From NCBI RefSeq assembly GCF_003002815.1, contig NZ_PVTF01000022.1, forward strand, positions 62,001-126,000: 64,000 nt of DNA, given 5' to 3'. How positions within the stretch are numbered: position 1 is the stretch's first letter; each line of letters begins with the position of its first letter. Below are positions 23,061 to 30,569 of the stretch, in pieces. Source of the stretch: Umezawaea tangerina (GTDB lineage: Bacteria; Actinomycetota; Actinomycetes; Mycobacteriales; Pseudonocardiaceae). The notes beneath the pieces are model-generated. The model was not told the origin of the DNA, did no database searches, and saw only the letters and a list, made by a program, of their open reading frames with translations. Both the position numbers and the translations under genes were made by a program.

Positions 23061-24842
23061 ATGGAGGTGTCCTTGCCGACCACCGCACAAGACCACCCGG
23101 TGAGCGTCCGCCGGATCCTGGGGCTGTTCCGGCCCTACCGGCTGCGGCTGTCCGCGGTCGCCCTGTTCGTCCTGCTGTCGTCACTGGTGTCGGTGGCGTC
23201 GCCCTTCCTGCTGCGCGAGATCCTCGACGTGGCCATCCCGCAGGGTCGGGTCGGTCTGCTGACCGCGCTCGCCGCGGGCCTCATCGCGGTCGCCGTGGCG
23301 ACCAGCGTCTTCAACGTGATCCAGACCTACGTGTCGACGGCCGTGGGCCAGGACGTCATGCACGACCTGCGCACCGGCGTCTACGACCACCTGCAGCGCA
23401 TGTCGCTGGCGTTCTTCACCAAGACCCGCACCGGCGAGGTGCAGTCGCGCATCGCCAACGACATCGGCGGCATGCAGTCCACCGTCACCTCCACCGCGAC
23501 CTCGCTGGTGTCGAACGTGACCACGGTGGTGGCGACCGTCGTCGCCATGACCGCGCTCGACTGGCGCCTGACCATCGTGTCGCTCGCGCTGCTCCCGCTG
23601 TTCGTGTGGATCAGCCGCCGGGTGGGCACCGAGCGCAAGAAGATCACCGGTGAGCGCCAGCGGCAGCTCGCCACCATGTCCACGAACGTGCAGGAGTCCC
23701 TGTCGGTCAGCGGGATCCTGCTCGGCCACACGATGGGCCGCACGGACTCGCTGACCACGTCGTTCGCGCAGGAGTCGGCGAAGCTGACCAAGCTGGAGGT
23801 GCGCGCGAGCATGGCGGGCCGCTGGCGGATGTCCACCGTGGGCATCGTCATGGCCGCCATGCCCGCCCTGATCTACTGGGCCGCGGGCGCGAGCGGCGCG
23901 CTGGGCGTGCCGATCGCCTCGCTGGGCACGCTGGTCGCGTTCGTGTCGTTGCAGCAGACCCTGTTCCGCCCGGCCGTGTCGCTGATCCAGACCGGAGTGG
24001 AGCTGCAGAGCTCGCTGGCGCTGTTCCAGCGGATCTTCGAGTACCTCGACCTGCCGGTGGACGTCGAACCGCCCGCGACACCGTTGCCGCTCAAGGACAT
24101 CCGGGGCGAGGTGCGGTTCGAGGACGTGTCCTTCGCCTACTCCCCCGAGCACCGGACGCTGACCGGCGTCGACATCATCGTCCCACCGGGCACCAGCCTC
24201 GCCGTGGTCGGCGAGACCGGCTCGGGCAAGACGACCCTGAGCTACCTGGTCCCGCGGCTCTACGACGTGACAGCGGGCCGGGTCACGATCGACGGCGTCG
24301 ACGTGCGCGACCTGGACTTCGCCACGCTGGCCGAAGCCGTGGGCGTCGTGTCCCAGGAGACCTACCTGTTCCACGCCTCCATCGCCGACAACCTGCGGTT
24401 CGCCAAACCCGACGCGACTGACGAGGAACTGGTGGCGGCAGCGGAAGCGGCGCAGATCCACCAGCACATCAGCGAACTGCCCGAGGGGTACGACACGCTG
24501 GTCGGCGAACGCGGCTACCGGTTCTCTGGCGGGGAGAAGCAGCGGCTGGCGATCGCCAGGACGATCCTGCGCAACCCGCCGATCCTGGTGCTGGACGAAG
24601 CGACCAGCGCACTGGACAACCAGACGGAACTGGCGGTGCAGGAAGCGATCGACGCGCTGTCGGAAGGGCGGACGACGATCACGATCGCGCACCGGCTGTC
24701 GACGATCCGGGACGCGGACCAGATCGTGGTGCTGGACCGGGGGGAGGTCGTGGAGAGGGGGAACCACGGGGAGCTGGTGGCTTTGAACGGGGAGTACGCG
24801 GCGTTGGTTCGGAGGGATGGGAGTTTGGAGCCGGTGGCTTGA
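23061..24842 (+). CDS. ABC exporter with fused membrane and ATPase domains
   Basis: 593-residue half-transporter (type IV exporter, MsbA/LmrA-like). Six transmembrane helices lie in residues about 20-310. The ATPase domain has Walker A GETGSGKT (near 384-391), a variant signature FSGGEKQRLAIAR (near 488), Walker B ILVLDEATSALD and the H-loop TIAHRLST. It probably works as a homodimer exporting lipid or drug. ATG 23061 gives the longest form, but TTG 23073 has GGAGGTG 5 bases upstream and may be the true start. The last ~150 bases show strong G bias towards repeat copy C. Confidence 0.92.
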   Translation: MEVSLPTTAQDHPVSVRRILGLFRPYRLRLSAVALFVLLSSLVSVASPFLLREILDVAIPQGRVGLLTALAAGLIAVAVATSVFNVIQTYVSTAVGQDVMHDLRTGVYDHLQRMSLAFFTKTRTGEVQSRIANDIGGMQSTVTSTATSLVSNVTTVVATVVAMTALDWRLTIVSLALLPLFVWISRRVGTERKKITGERQRQLATMSTNVQESLSVSGILLGHTMGRTDSLTTSFAQESAKLTKLEVRASMAGRWRMSTVGIVMAAMPALIYWAAGASGALGVPIASLGTLVAFVSLQQTLFRPAVSLIQTGVELQSSLALFQRIFEYLDLPVDVEPPATPLPLKDIRGEVRFEDVSFAYSPEHRTLTGVDIIVPPGTSLAVVGETGSGKTTLSYLVPRLYDVTAGRVTIDGVDVRDLDFATLAEAVGVVSQETYLFHASIADNLRFAKPDATDEELVAAAEAAQIHQHISELPEGYDTLVGERGYRFSGGEKQRLAIARTILRNPPILVLDEATSALDNQTELAVQEAIDALSEGRTTITIAHRLSTIRDADQIVVLDRGEVVERGNHGELVALNGEYAALVRRDGSLEPVA

Positions 24843-24903
24843 GGGGGGTGTTTGGGGGTTTTGTGGGGCTTGCTCGGTGTGGGAGGCGTCGTGGGGGTCG
24901 CCC

Positions 24904-25242
24904 AGTGTCGGTACAGCTGTCTCCGGGGGTGTCGCTACAGCGGACCCAGGTGCGGTCGGCTTGACTTGGGGCCCCTTTTTTGGGCTTCGTCGGGCGAAAA
25001 AGGGCAGGTGGTAGAGCCTGCCCGCCGCCGCAAGTCTAAGCCCAAAAACCCCAAGTCAAGCCGACCGCACTAGCGGACGAGCACCGCTCGCTTCCAGCTT
25101 CGTTGGGCGCTTGCTGGTTGCTTCCAGCTGGGTTGGGTGACTTGTGTTTCGTTCCAGCTGGGTTGGGTGGCTTGTGTTTCGGTTCCAGCTGGGTTGAGAC
25201 GTTGGCTTTGCTTTCAGCGTTGTGGGCTGGCTTGTCTGTTGG
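24904..25242 (+). repeat. Composite palindromic repeat, copy C
   Basis: Rightward and the longest copy. Left flank with two related units (AGTGTCGGTACAGCTG at 24904, TGTCGCTACAGCGG at 24931). Core 24950-25070 with arms 24950-24987 and 25038-25070. A mini-hairpin follows, then five tandem tail units (25091-25120, 25121-25151, 25152-25182, 25183-25210, 25211-25242) sharing TTCCAGC and TTGGG. The rest of the 450-base gap between the ABC and SDR genes (24843-24903, 25243-25293) is G-rich and shows nothing else. Confidence 0.9.
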
Positions 25243-25293
25243 TTCGGCGAGTCTGTGTGCGTGGGGTGGGGGTGTGGTCGAAGATCGGTGGCC

Positions 25294-26055
25294 ATGAGCA
25301 CCGTCCTGATCACTGGTTCGGCTGATGGTCTTGGGTTGATGGCGGCGGAGCTGTTGCTCGGCGAAGGGCATGAGGTGGTGTTGCATGCGCGGAGCGAGGG
25401 GCGGGCGGAGCAGGCGTTGGCGGCGGTGCCGGGGGCGGCCGGGGTGGTGGTCGGGGATTTGGCGAGTGTGGCCGAGGTCGTGGGGGTGGCGGAGCAGGCG
25501 AACGCGATCGGGCGGTTCGACGCGGTGATCCACAACGCCGGGGTGTACCTGGTGCCGGAGCGGGTGGAGACGGTGGACGGGCTGTCGGTGGTGTTCGCGG
25601 TGAACGTGGTGGCGCCGTACCTGTTGACGGCGTTGGTGCGGCGGCCGGCAAGTCTGGTGTACCTGAGCTCGGGGATGCACCTGGGTGGTAGTCCGGACCT
25701 GGGTGACCCGCAGTGGAAGCGCAGGCCGTGGCGGGCGTCGCAGGCGTACTCGGACTCGAAGCTGTTCGACGTGGCGTTGGCGTTCGCGGTGGCGCGGCGG
25801 TGGGCGGACGTGCGGTCCAACGCGGTGGACCCCGGTTGGGTCGCGACGAGGATGGGTGGGCCCGGTGCGCCGGACGACCTGGCGCAGGGGCCGGTGACGC
25901 AGGTGCGGTTGGCCGTGGACGACCTGGGCAGCGGTGGCTACTACTACCACCAGCGGATGAGCGACACGCACCCCGCGGTGTCCGACATCGAGGTCCAGGA
26001 AGGGCTGCTGGCGGTGTGCCGGGAGATCACGGGTGTGGAGATGGCGACGACGTGA
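25294..26055 (+). CDS. Short-chain dehydrogenase/reductase
   Basis: 253-residue SDR with the N-terminal cofactor motif VLITGSADGLG, the NAG strand (VIHNAGVY) and the catalytic YSDSK. After the glycine motif, HARSEGRAE suggests NADP(H) preference. ATG 25294 is the start. The first half is very rich in G-ending codons, matching the skew around repeat copy C. Its 3' end overlaps by 29 bases the convergent GntR gene. Substrate unknown. Confidence 0.87.
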   Translation: MSTVLITGSADGLGLMAAELLLGEGHEVVLHARSEGRAEQALAAVPGAAGVVVGDLASVAEVVGVAEQANAIGRFDAVIHNAGVYLVPERVETVDGLSVVFAVNVVAPYLLTALVRRPASLVYLSSGMHLGGSPDLGDPQWKRRPWRASQAYSDSKLFDVALAFAVARRWADVRSNAVDPGWVATRMGGPGAPDDLAQGPVTQVRLAVDDLGSGGYYYHQRMSDTHPAVSDIEVQEGLLAVCREITGVEMATT

Positions 26056-26683
26056 GCCGGGCCTCGGCACGGGAGAGGTGGTCGGACATCGCGCGGCAGG
26101 CGCGGTCCGCGTCGCCCGCGGCGATGACGGCCAGCAGTGCGCGGTGCTCCACGGCGAGGTCGTGGGGGCCGGGGTACGCGGAGTGCAGCTGGGCCAGGCA
26201 GAGCTGCATCTCCTCCTGCACGGCGGGGTAGATCCGGCTCAGGCGCGCGCTGCCCGCGCAGTCGACCAGGGCGACGTGGAACGCGGTGTGCGCCTCCACC
26301 CGTGCCGCCCAGCCCGCGGTCGCGGGCAACGCCTCCATCGCCACCAGGAACTCCTCGGCCCGGTCGAGCGGCAGCCCCTTCTCCACGATCTCGCGCACCG
26401 CCCGCACCTCCAGCGGAGTGCGGACGAAGAAGAGGTCGCGCACGTCGTCCTCGGTCAGCACCGGAACGGTCAGCGAACGACCGCCGCCCGCGTGCACCAG
26501 GTGGCGGGCCACGAGGACCTGCAACGCCGACCGCACGGTCGGCCGGGCGACCCCGAACGTCGTGGCCAGGCCGTTCTCGGTGAGCACCTCACCGGGAGCC
26601 AGCTCGCCGCTCAGGATCCGCCTGCGCACCTCGGCCACCAGGGCGTCCCTCGTGGTGGTCGTCTGCAGCACCGGACTCACCAC
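26027..26683 (-). CDS. GntR-family regulator, FadR/FCD subfamily
   Basis: 218-residue regulator. The winged helix (LVAEVRRRILSGELAPGEVL, then TTFGVARPTVRSALQVLVAR) is followed by an all-helical FCD ligand-binding domain with metal-type histidines (HTAFHVALVDCAGSARL, VEHRALLAVIAAGD). It is divergent from the EamA exporter with a small palindrome between them and so probably controls it. Its last 29 bases overlap the end of the convergent SDR gene. Confidence 0.9.
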   Translation of the reverse strand: MVSPVLQTTTTRDALVAEVRRRILSGELAPGEVLTENGLATTFGVARPTVRSALQVLVARHLVHAGGGRSLTVPVLTEDDVRDLFFVRTPLEVRAVREIVEKGLPLDRAEEFLVAMEALPATAGWAARVEAHTAFHVALVDCAGSARLSRIYPAVQEEMQLCLAQLHSAYPGPHDLAVEHRALLAVIAAGDADRACRAMSDHLSRAEARLTSSPSPHP

Positions 26684-26706
26684 CCCAGCGTACTCGATTG
26701 AGTTAT

Positions 26707-26719
26707 ACGGTCATACCGT
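26707..26719. promoter_or_regulatory. Putative GntR operator
   Basis: ACGGT-CAT-ACCGT, a perfect 5-bp-arm dyad, lies in the 50-base divergent gap between the GntR (start 26683) and EamA (start 26734) genes. Confidence 0.6.
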
Positions 26720-26733
26720 CTACCTTCACCTCC

Positions 26734-27627
26734 ATGCCCCGTCTCGCCGTGCTCAGCGCGATGGCGGGAGCCGCGCTCTGGGGCACGATCGGCCCGGTGG
26801 CCAGCCTGTTCACCGACCGGGAACGCCTCGCCTACGGCGGGATCCGGCTGGCGATCGGCGCCTGCGCCCTCTTCGCCCTCGGCGGCCGCCCCTTCACCCG
26901 CGCCTGGCGGCGGCACGACGTCCTGCCGCTGCTCGCCGCCGCCCTCGGCCTGGCCGGGTTCCAGCTCTCCTACTTCGCCGCGGTGGGCACCAGCGGCGTC
27001 GCCATCAGCACCGCCGTCGCCATCGGACTGGCGCCGGTCCTCACCGGAGGGTGGACGGCGACCGCGGGCAGGCAGCGCCCCACCGGCTGGTGGCTCGCGG
27101 GGACGGCGCTGGCCGCGTTCGGCCTCGCGCTGCTGATGCTCAGCGGCAGCGCGGACGTCAGCCTGTCCCCCAAGGGTCTCGCGCTGTCCACAGTGGCCGC
27201 CGCCTGCTTCAGCCTCCAGGCGCTGTCGATCAAGCACCTCACCGACCGGCACGCCGACACCGTCGTGCTCACCGCCATGTTCGCCATCGCGGCCCTGCTG
27301 CTCACCCCGATGACCATCGCCCACGCCACCCCCAGCCTGCTCACCGGCAAGGCCGTCCTCAGCCTGCTGTACCTGGGCACCGTCACGGCGGGCGTCTCGT
27401 ACTGGCTGTTCGCCTACGGCATCCGGCACCTCGGCGCACCGGCGGCGGTCACGATCAGCCTGCTGGAACCCGCCTGCGCGACCGCGATCGCCGCACTGCT
27501 GCTGGGCGAGCACATGACCGCGAGCCAGTGGGTGGGCATCGGTCTGGTCTGCGGGGCGATCGTCCTCACCACCATTCCCACCAGGACGAACGAGCCGGTC
27601 GCGGTCCTGGTCCGGAGCGCGCCGTAA
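26734..27627 (+). CDS. EamA/DMT-family metabolite exporter
   Basis: 297-residue membrane protein with ten predicted helices arranged as two EamA repeats (AGAALWGTIGPVASL opens the first; FSLQALSIKHLTDRH opens the second; SLLEPACATAIAALLLGE is the typical second-repeat end). Members export amino acids, nucleosides or other small metabolites. ATG 26734 starts at helix 1. Likely regulated by the divergent GntR gene. Confidence 0.9.
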   Translation: MPRLAVLSAMAGAALWGTIGPVASLFTDRERLAYGGIRLAIGACALFALGGRPFTRAWRRHDVLPLLAAALGLAGFQLSYFAAVGTSGVAISTAVAIGLAPVLTGGWTATAGRQRPTGWWLAGTALAAFGLALLMLSGSADVSLSPKGLALSTVAAACFSLQALSIKHLTDRHADTVVLTAMFAIAALLLTPMTIAHATPSLLTGKAVLSLLYLGTVTAGVSYWLFAYGIRHLGAPAAVTISLLEPACATAIAALLLGEHMTASQWVGIGLVCGAIVLTTIPTRTNEPVAVLVRSAP

Positions 27628-27691
27628 CCCGCCGACCCGTCGCGCCGACAACCCCTACGACCAGTGCGCGACCGCATCAGGGAGACCCAGC

Positions 27692-28291
27692 GTGACCAGC
27701 TCCTCGGACCCGGCGGGTCCGTCGCCCGGCACCACCAACCGCGTGGACGGCGTGGTGAACGGTCCCTCGGTGCAGGCGGGCACCATCCACGGCGGCGTGC
27801 ACTTCCACACCACGCCCCCGCCTCCCCGGCCGCTCTACACGCCGACCCACCCCGTCCGGATCTCCGGCACCGGGCCGTTCCTGCGGAGGTGGGGCGTGGC
27901 CCTGCTCCCGCCGCTGCTGGTCGGCGTGGTCGTCGGCGGGGCGGTCGACACAGTGCTGGGCGGTACGCCGCTGGGCGTGCGGCTCCTGGTCGACCTGGCG
28001 GTCCTCGCGGCCGCGGCGCTCGTGGTGTCGGCGGTGGGCAGGACGTCGCCGGGCATCACACTCGACGGCGTCCTCGGGCGGTGCACCTCGAAGGCGCTGG
28101 CCGCCCTGTCCACCACCGCGCTGTGGTGCTGGCTCGGTTTCACCGCCGCGCTGTTCGGCACCGGACTGGGCCGCGAGCTGGCCCGCGCGCCGGGCGACCC
28201 GAAGGCCGCGGGCGCGAACGGGGCGCTGGTGGCGGTGGCGATGCTCGGCGTCCTGCTCTGCCGACTTCTGGCCCGGCGCCTGCGGAAGTAG
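27692..28291 (+). CDS. Four-helix membrane protein with amyloid-signalling-like N-terminal motif
   Basis: 199-residue protein of unknown function. Residues 16-39 read N-R-V-D-G-V-V-N-G-P-S-V-Q-A-G-T-I-H-G-G-V-H-F-H in sequence. That resembles the RHIM/BASS-like motif (G-x-V-x-G-x-x-V-Q-A-G-x-I-x-G-G-V-H-x-H) recalled at the ends of actinobacterial NLR-type and effector proteins. A Pro-rich linker leads to four hydrophobic segments (about 67-91, 94-116, 135-160, 175-196) and a basic C-terminus. GTG 27692 is the start. It is convergent with, and directly abuts, the methyltransferase-like gene ending at 28292. The motif match is from memory, so the effector idea is tentative. Confidence 0.65.
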   Translation: MTSSSDPAGPSPGTTNRVDGVVNGPSVQAGTIHGGVHFHTTPPPPRPLYTPTHPVRISGTGPFLRRWGVALLPPLLVGVVVGGAVDTVLGGTPLGVRLLVDLAVLAAAALVVSAVGRTSPGITLDGVLGRCTSKALAALSTTALWCWLGFTAALFGTGLGRELARAPGDPKAAGANGALVAVAMLGVLLCRLLARRLRK

Positions 28292-28831
28292 TCAGGCCTC
28301 GCGCCGGAACACGTACCCCGCCGCCGCCCGGTCCAGCCCGTCGGTCACCAGCCGGTACTTCCCCTTCGACAGCAGGACCGCGGCGTCCAGCCGGTACCCC
28401 TCCCCCGGCTCGCGCCCGGCCGCCAGCAGCCAGCCGCCCGGCTTCAGGCAGCGCGCGGCGTTCGCCCCCACCGGGCCCGCGTGCAGCGAGATCACCAGGT
28501 CCCAGCTCGCCACCGGCAGCGCGCCCAGCACCCGGTCGTACTCCCCGCCCAGGAACCGGATCCGCGGCTCGCCCTCGTAGGTCTTGTGCTGGTCGGCCAA
28601 CCGGACGGCCGACGCCGTGTCCGCGAACGCGACCCGCGCCCGCTGGTCGGTGTCGACGTAGGTGACGTCCGGCCACACGTAGGACGGCGTGACGTCCAGC
28701 GACGACACCGCGTAGACCACGCGCCGGGCACCCGTGTGGGCAGCGACGGCGGAGTACATGCCCCTGCGATCGGTCGCCTCGCCCAGGTAGTCGGTGAACG
28801 TGCGGGTCGACGGCGTGGCACGGCGGGACAA
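28292..28831 (-). CDS. SAM-methyltransferase-like protein
   Basis: 179-residue protein with a Rossmann-like methyltransferase pattern: RRVVYAVSSLDVTPSYV resembles the first strand and an adapted glycine loop, VTYVDTDQRARVAFA the acidic second strand, and SWDLVISLHAGPVGANAARCLKPGGWLLAAG the central strand plus post-motif loop. The classical GxGxG is missing, so it may be divergent or inactive. The start is a TTG at 28831 with AGGAG a few bases upstream; no better start exists in the frame. Divergent from a MarR gene. Confidence 0.65.
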   Translation of the reverse strand: MSRRATPSTRTFTDYLGEATDRRGMYSAVAAHTGARRVVYAVSSLDVTPSYVWPDVTYVDTDQRARVAFADTASAVRLADQHKTYEGEPRIRFLGGEYDRVLGALPVASWDLVISLHAGPVGANAARCLKPGGWLLAAGREPGEGYRLDAAVLLSKGKYRLVTDGLDRAAAGYVFRREA

Positions 28832-28903
28832 GGCAGCTCCTGGATCTCCGAGGGGACCGGGGCAGCGTAACCACTCGGCCGGACGGGCACCCACACGTGC
28901 TGT

Positions 28904-28915
28904 TTCGAATTTGAA
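28904..28915. promoter_or_regulatory. Putative MarR operator
   Basis: The dyad-like sequence TTCGAATTTGAA (10 of 12 positions symmetric) lies in an AT-rich patch just upstream of the MarR start at 28937. It is placed to affect both divergent genes. Confidence 0.5.
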
Positions 28916-28936
28916 CAATAAGGTAGAGTCCCGACC

Positions 28937-29398
28937 ATGGCGGAACCGAAGTGGCTCGACGCGCGGGAACTGGCGGCCTGGGAGGGCTACCTGGAGGTGA
29001 GCACCATGCTCAACCGCCGCGTCGAGCAGCAGCTCAAGGACGACGCCGGACTGTCCCACCCGCAGTACGAGGTGCTCGCCCGGCTGTCGGGCGCGCCCGG
29101 CGGGGAGCTGCGGATGACCGAGCTGGCGGGTGCCGCGCTGACGTCGAAGAGCGGCCTCACCTACCAGGTGGCGCAGCTGGAGAAGAGCGGCCTGGTGAAG
29201 CGCCGCACCTGCGAGTCCGACGAGCGCGGGGTCATCGCCACGCTCACCGAGGCGGGCTGGCGGAAGCTGCGCGAGTCCGCCCCCGGCCACGTGGGGCTGG
29301 TGCGGGAGCTGTTCCTCGACGGCCTGACCGGCAAGCAGTTCACCGCGTTCGCCGAAGGTCTCGACGCGATCCGCAGACGACTGCGCGACAAGGACTGA
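28937..29398 (+). CDS. MarR-family transcriptional regulator
   Basis: 153-residue MarR regulator. The N-terminal dimer helix (WLDARELAAWEGYLEVSTMLNRRVEQQL in pieces) is followed by a winged helix (HPQYEVLARLSGAPGGELRMTELAGAALTSKSGLTYQVAQLEKSGLVKRR in pieces). ATG 28937 is the start. Divergent from the methyltransferase-like gene, which may be its target. Confidence 0.9.
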   Translation: MAEPKWLDARELAAWEGYLEVSTMLNRRVEQQLKDDAGLSHPQYEVLARLSGAPGGELRMTELAGAALTSKSGLTYQVAQLEKSGLVKRRTCESDERGVIATLTEAGWRKLRESAPGHVGLVRELFLDGLTGKQFTAFAEGLDAIRRRLRDKD

Positions 29399-29416
29399 GC
29401 GACAAGGGGCGAACGG

Positions 29417-30013
29417 CTAGCCGCGGACGATCGCGACCCGCGCGGACCCCGTCATGTCGGCCACGGTGGGGCGGACGCCGGTCAGCCTGCACAGCAGTTC
29501 CAGGTCGCCGTCCGCCTCGAACGCACCGGGGTCGTGGACGCCCATCTCGGCCAGCGCGGTCTTCAGCACGCCGAGGTCGGCCCCCGTGGCCGTGCCGTCG
29601 AGCCGGGCCAGCACCACGCCGTCCCGGCTGACGACGAAGTCCGCCTGGGCGTTGACGCTGCGGTAGGAGGACACGGCGAACGTGCCCGCGGACAGGTCGG
29701 GCCGCCGCACGCCTTCGCGGCCGTTGTCCTCGACCAGCAGGACGTGCGGGCCGAGCGCGAACGCGGCGACGACGTGGTCGTCGAGGTCGGCCTCCTCGAC
29801 GTTGGCCCGCTCCAGCAGCTCCGGCCAGGTCGCCGTGGTGATGTCCCGCGCGCCGAACCGGCGCAGCGCCTCGTCCGGCGTGACGTCCTTGATCAGCGTC
29901 ACGCAGTAGACGCCCTCCATGCCGAGACCCTCGTCGATCCACGCGTCCGGGATAGCGGAAACCGGGCAGTCGTCGTCCGGCGAAAGGCCGTTGTCGCGCG
30001 ATTCGCCAGACAC
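29417..30013 (-). CDS. DUF6461-type hypothetical protein
   Basis: 198-residue soluble acidic protein that I match to the DUF6461 family seen in Streptomyces-like genomes: AWIDEGLGMEGVYCVTLIKDVTPDEALRRFGA at the start, a central HVLLVEDNGREGVR and a repeated-half pattern. No catalytic residues are recognisable. The GTG at 30013 with GGGGAG upstream gives a start just before the conserved part. It probably stands alone. Function unknown. Confidence 0.65.
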   Translation of the reverse strand: MSGESRDNGLSPDDDCPVSAIPDAWIDEGLGMEGVYCVTLIKDVTPDEALRRFGARDITTATWPELLERANVEEADLDDHVVAAFALGPHVLLVEDNGREGVRRPDLSAGTFAVSSYRSVNAQADFVVSRDGVVLARLDGTATGADLGVLKTALAEMGVHDPGAFEADGDLELLCRLTGVRPTVADMTGSARVAIVRG

Positions 30014-30146
30014 GCCCGAGCTCCCCTGGTCCCGTTCGGTGATGTGGTTCGACCGTAGGCGAACCCGCGTCGGTCGAGAAGCGCGACGACGCGGGTGTGG
30101 ACGTTCGGGAGGCATTTCCTGTTCGAACGCGCACCGCCGGTCGCAC

Positions 30147-30377
30147 TCACCGCGGCACCTCGGCCACCCGTTCGGGCAGACCACCGGACACCTCTGGACG
30201 ATCCGGCGCCCACGTGCTCGCCACCAGCGCGAACAGCACGATCCCCGCGGACGCCCACACCTTCACCCGGTCCCCCATGCCGTGTTCGTACCAGTCGGCG
30301 GCGTTGTCCACCGCGTTCTCCCGACGCCTCACGACAACGTCCGCACAACGCGGTGTGACCGGACGTCCGTTCCACAT
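30147..30377 (-). CDS. Possible small membrane protein
   Basis: A 76-residue frame whose C-terminal half (VKVWASAGIVLFALVASTWAP) could be one membrane helix followed by a short polar tail. The best start may be an internal ATG near 30278, giving about 43 residues. There is no recognisable family and no clear ribosome site. It may not be a gene. Confidence 0.3.
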   Translation of the reverse strand: MWNGRPVTPRCADVVVRRRENAVDNAADWYEHGMGDRVKVWASAGIVLFALVASTWAPDRPEVSGGLPERVAEVPR

Positions 30378-30394
30378 TCTTGCGGATTGGGATA

Positions 30395-30408
30395 TTCCCG
30401 TTCGGGAA
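30395..30408. promoter_or_regulatory. Perfect dyad upstream of aminotransferase-fold gene
   Basis: TTCCCG-TT-CGGGAA lies in the AT-richer region (30370-30560) that must hold the promoter of the gene starting at 30570. Possible operator. Confidence 0.45.
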
Positions 30409-30569
30409 CGCCGGATACGAACTGTGGGCCTGATTACAACGCCCGCGAGTCGTCATGATCGAACTTATTCTGCGTGTATGTTTCGAACACGCCGTCGCAC
30501 GAGGTCAGCAGGCCCGTATTCCCATTCGGCGAATTGATGCCAACGTCATCTCGACCGCGGGGAGCAAAG

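Noticed and set aside
24920-25014. A short peptide frame (ending WGPFFGLRRAKKGRW) conserved in all three repeat copies
   Set aside because: The DNA itself is identical there because of the inverted arms and inner hairpin. There is no ribosome site and no wobble-biased change, so coding is not supported.
25091-25242. CRISPR array
   Set aside because: The ~30-bp tail units are degenerate head-to-tail repeats without unique spacers of constant length, and no cas genes are present.
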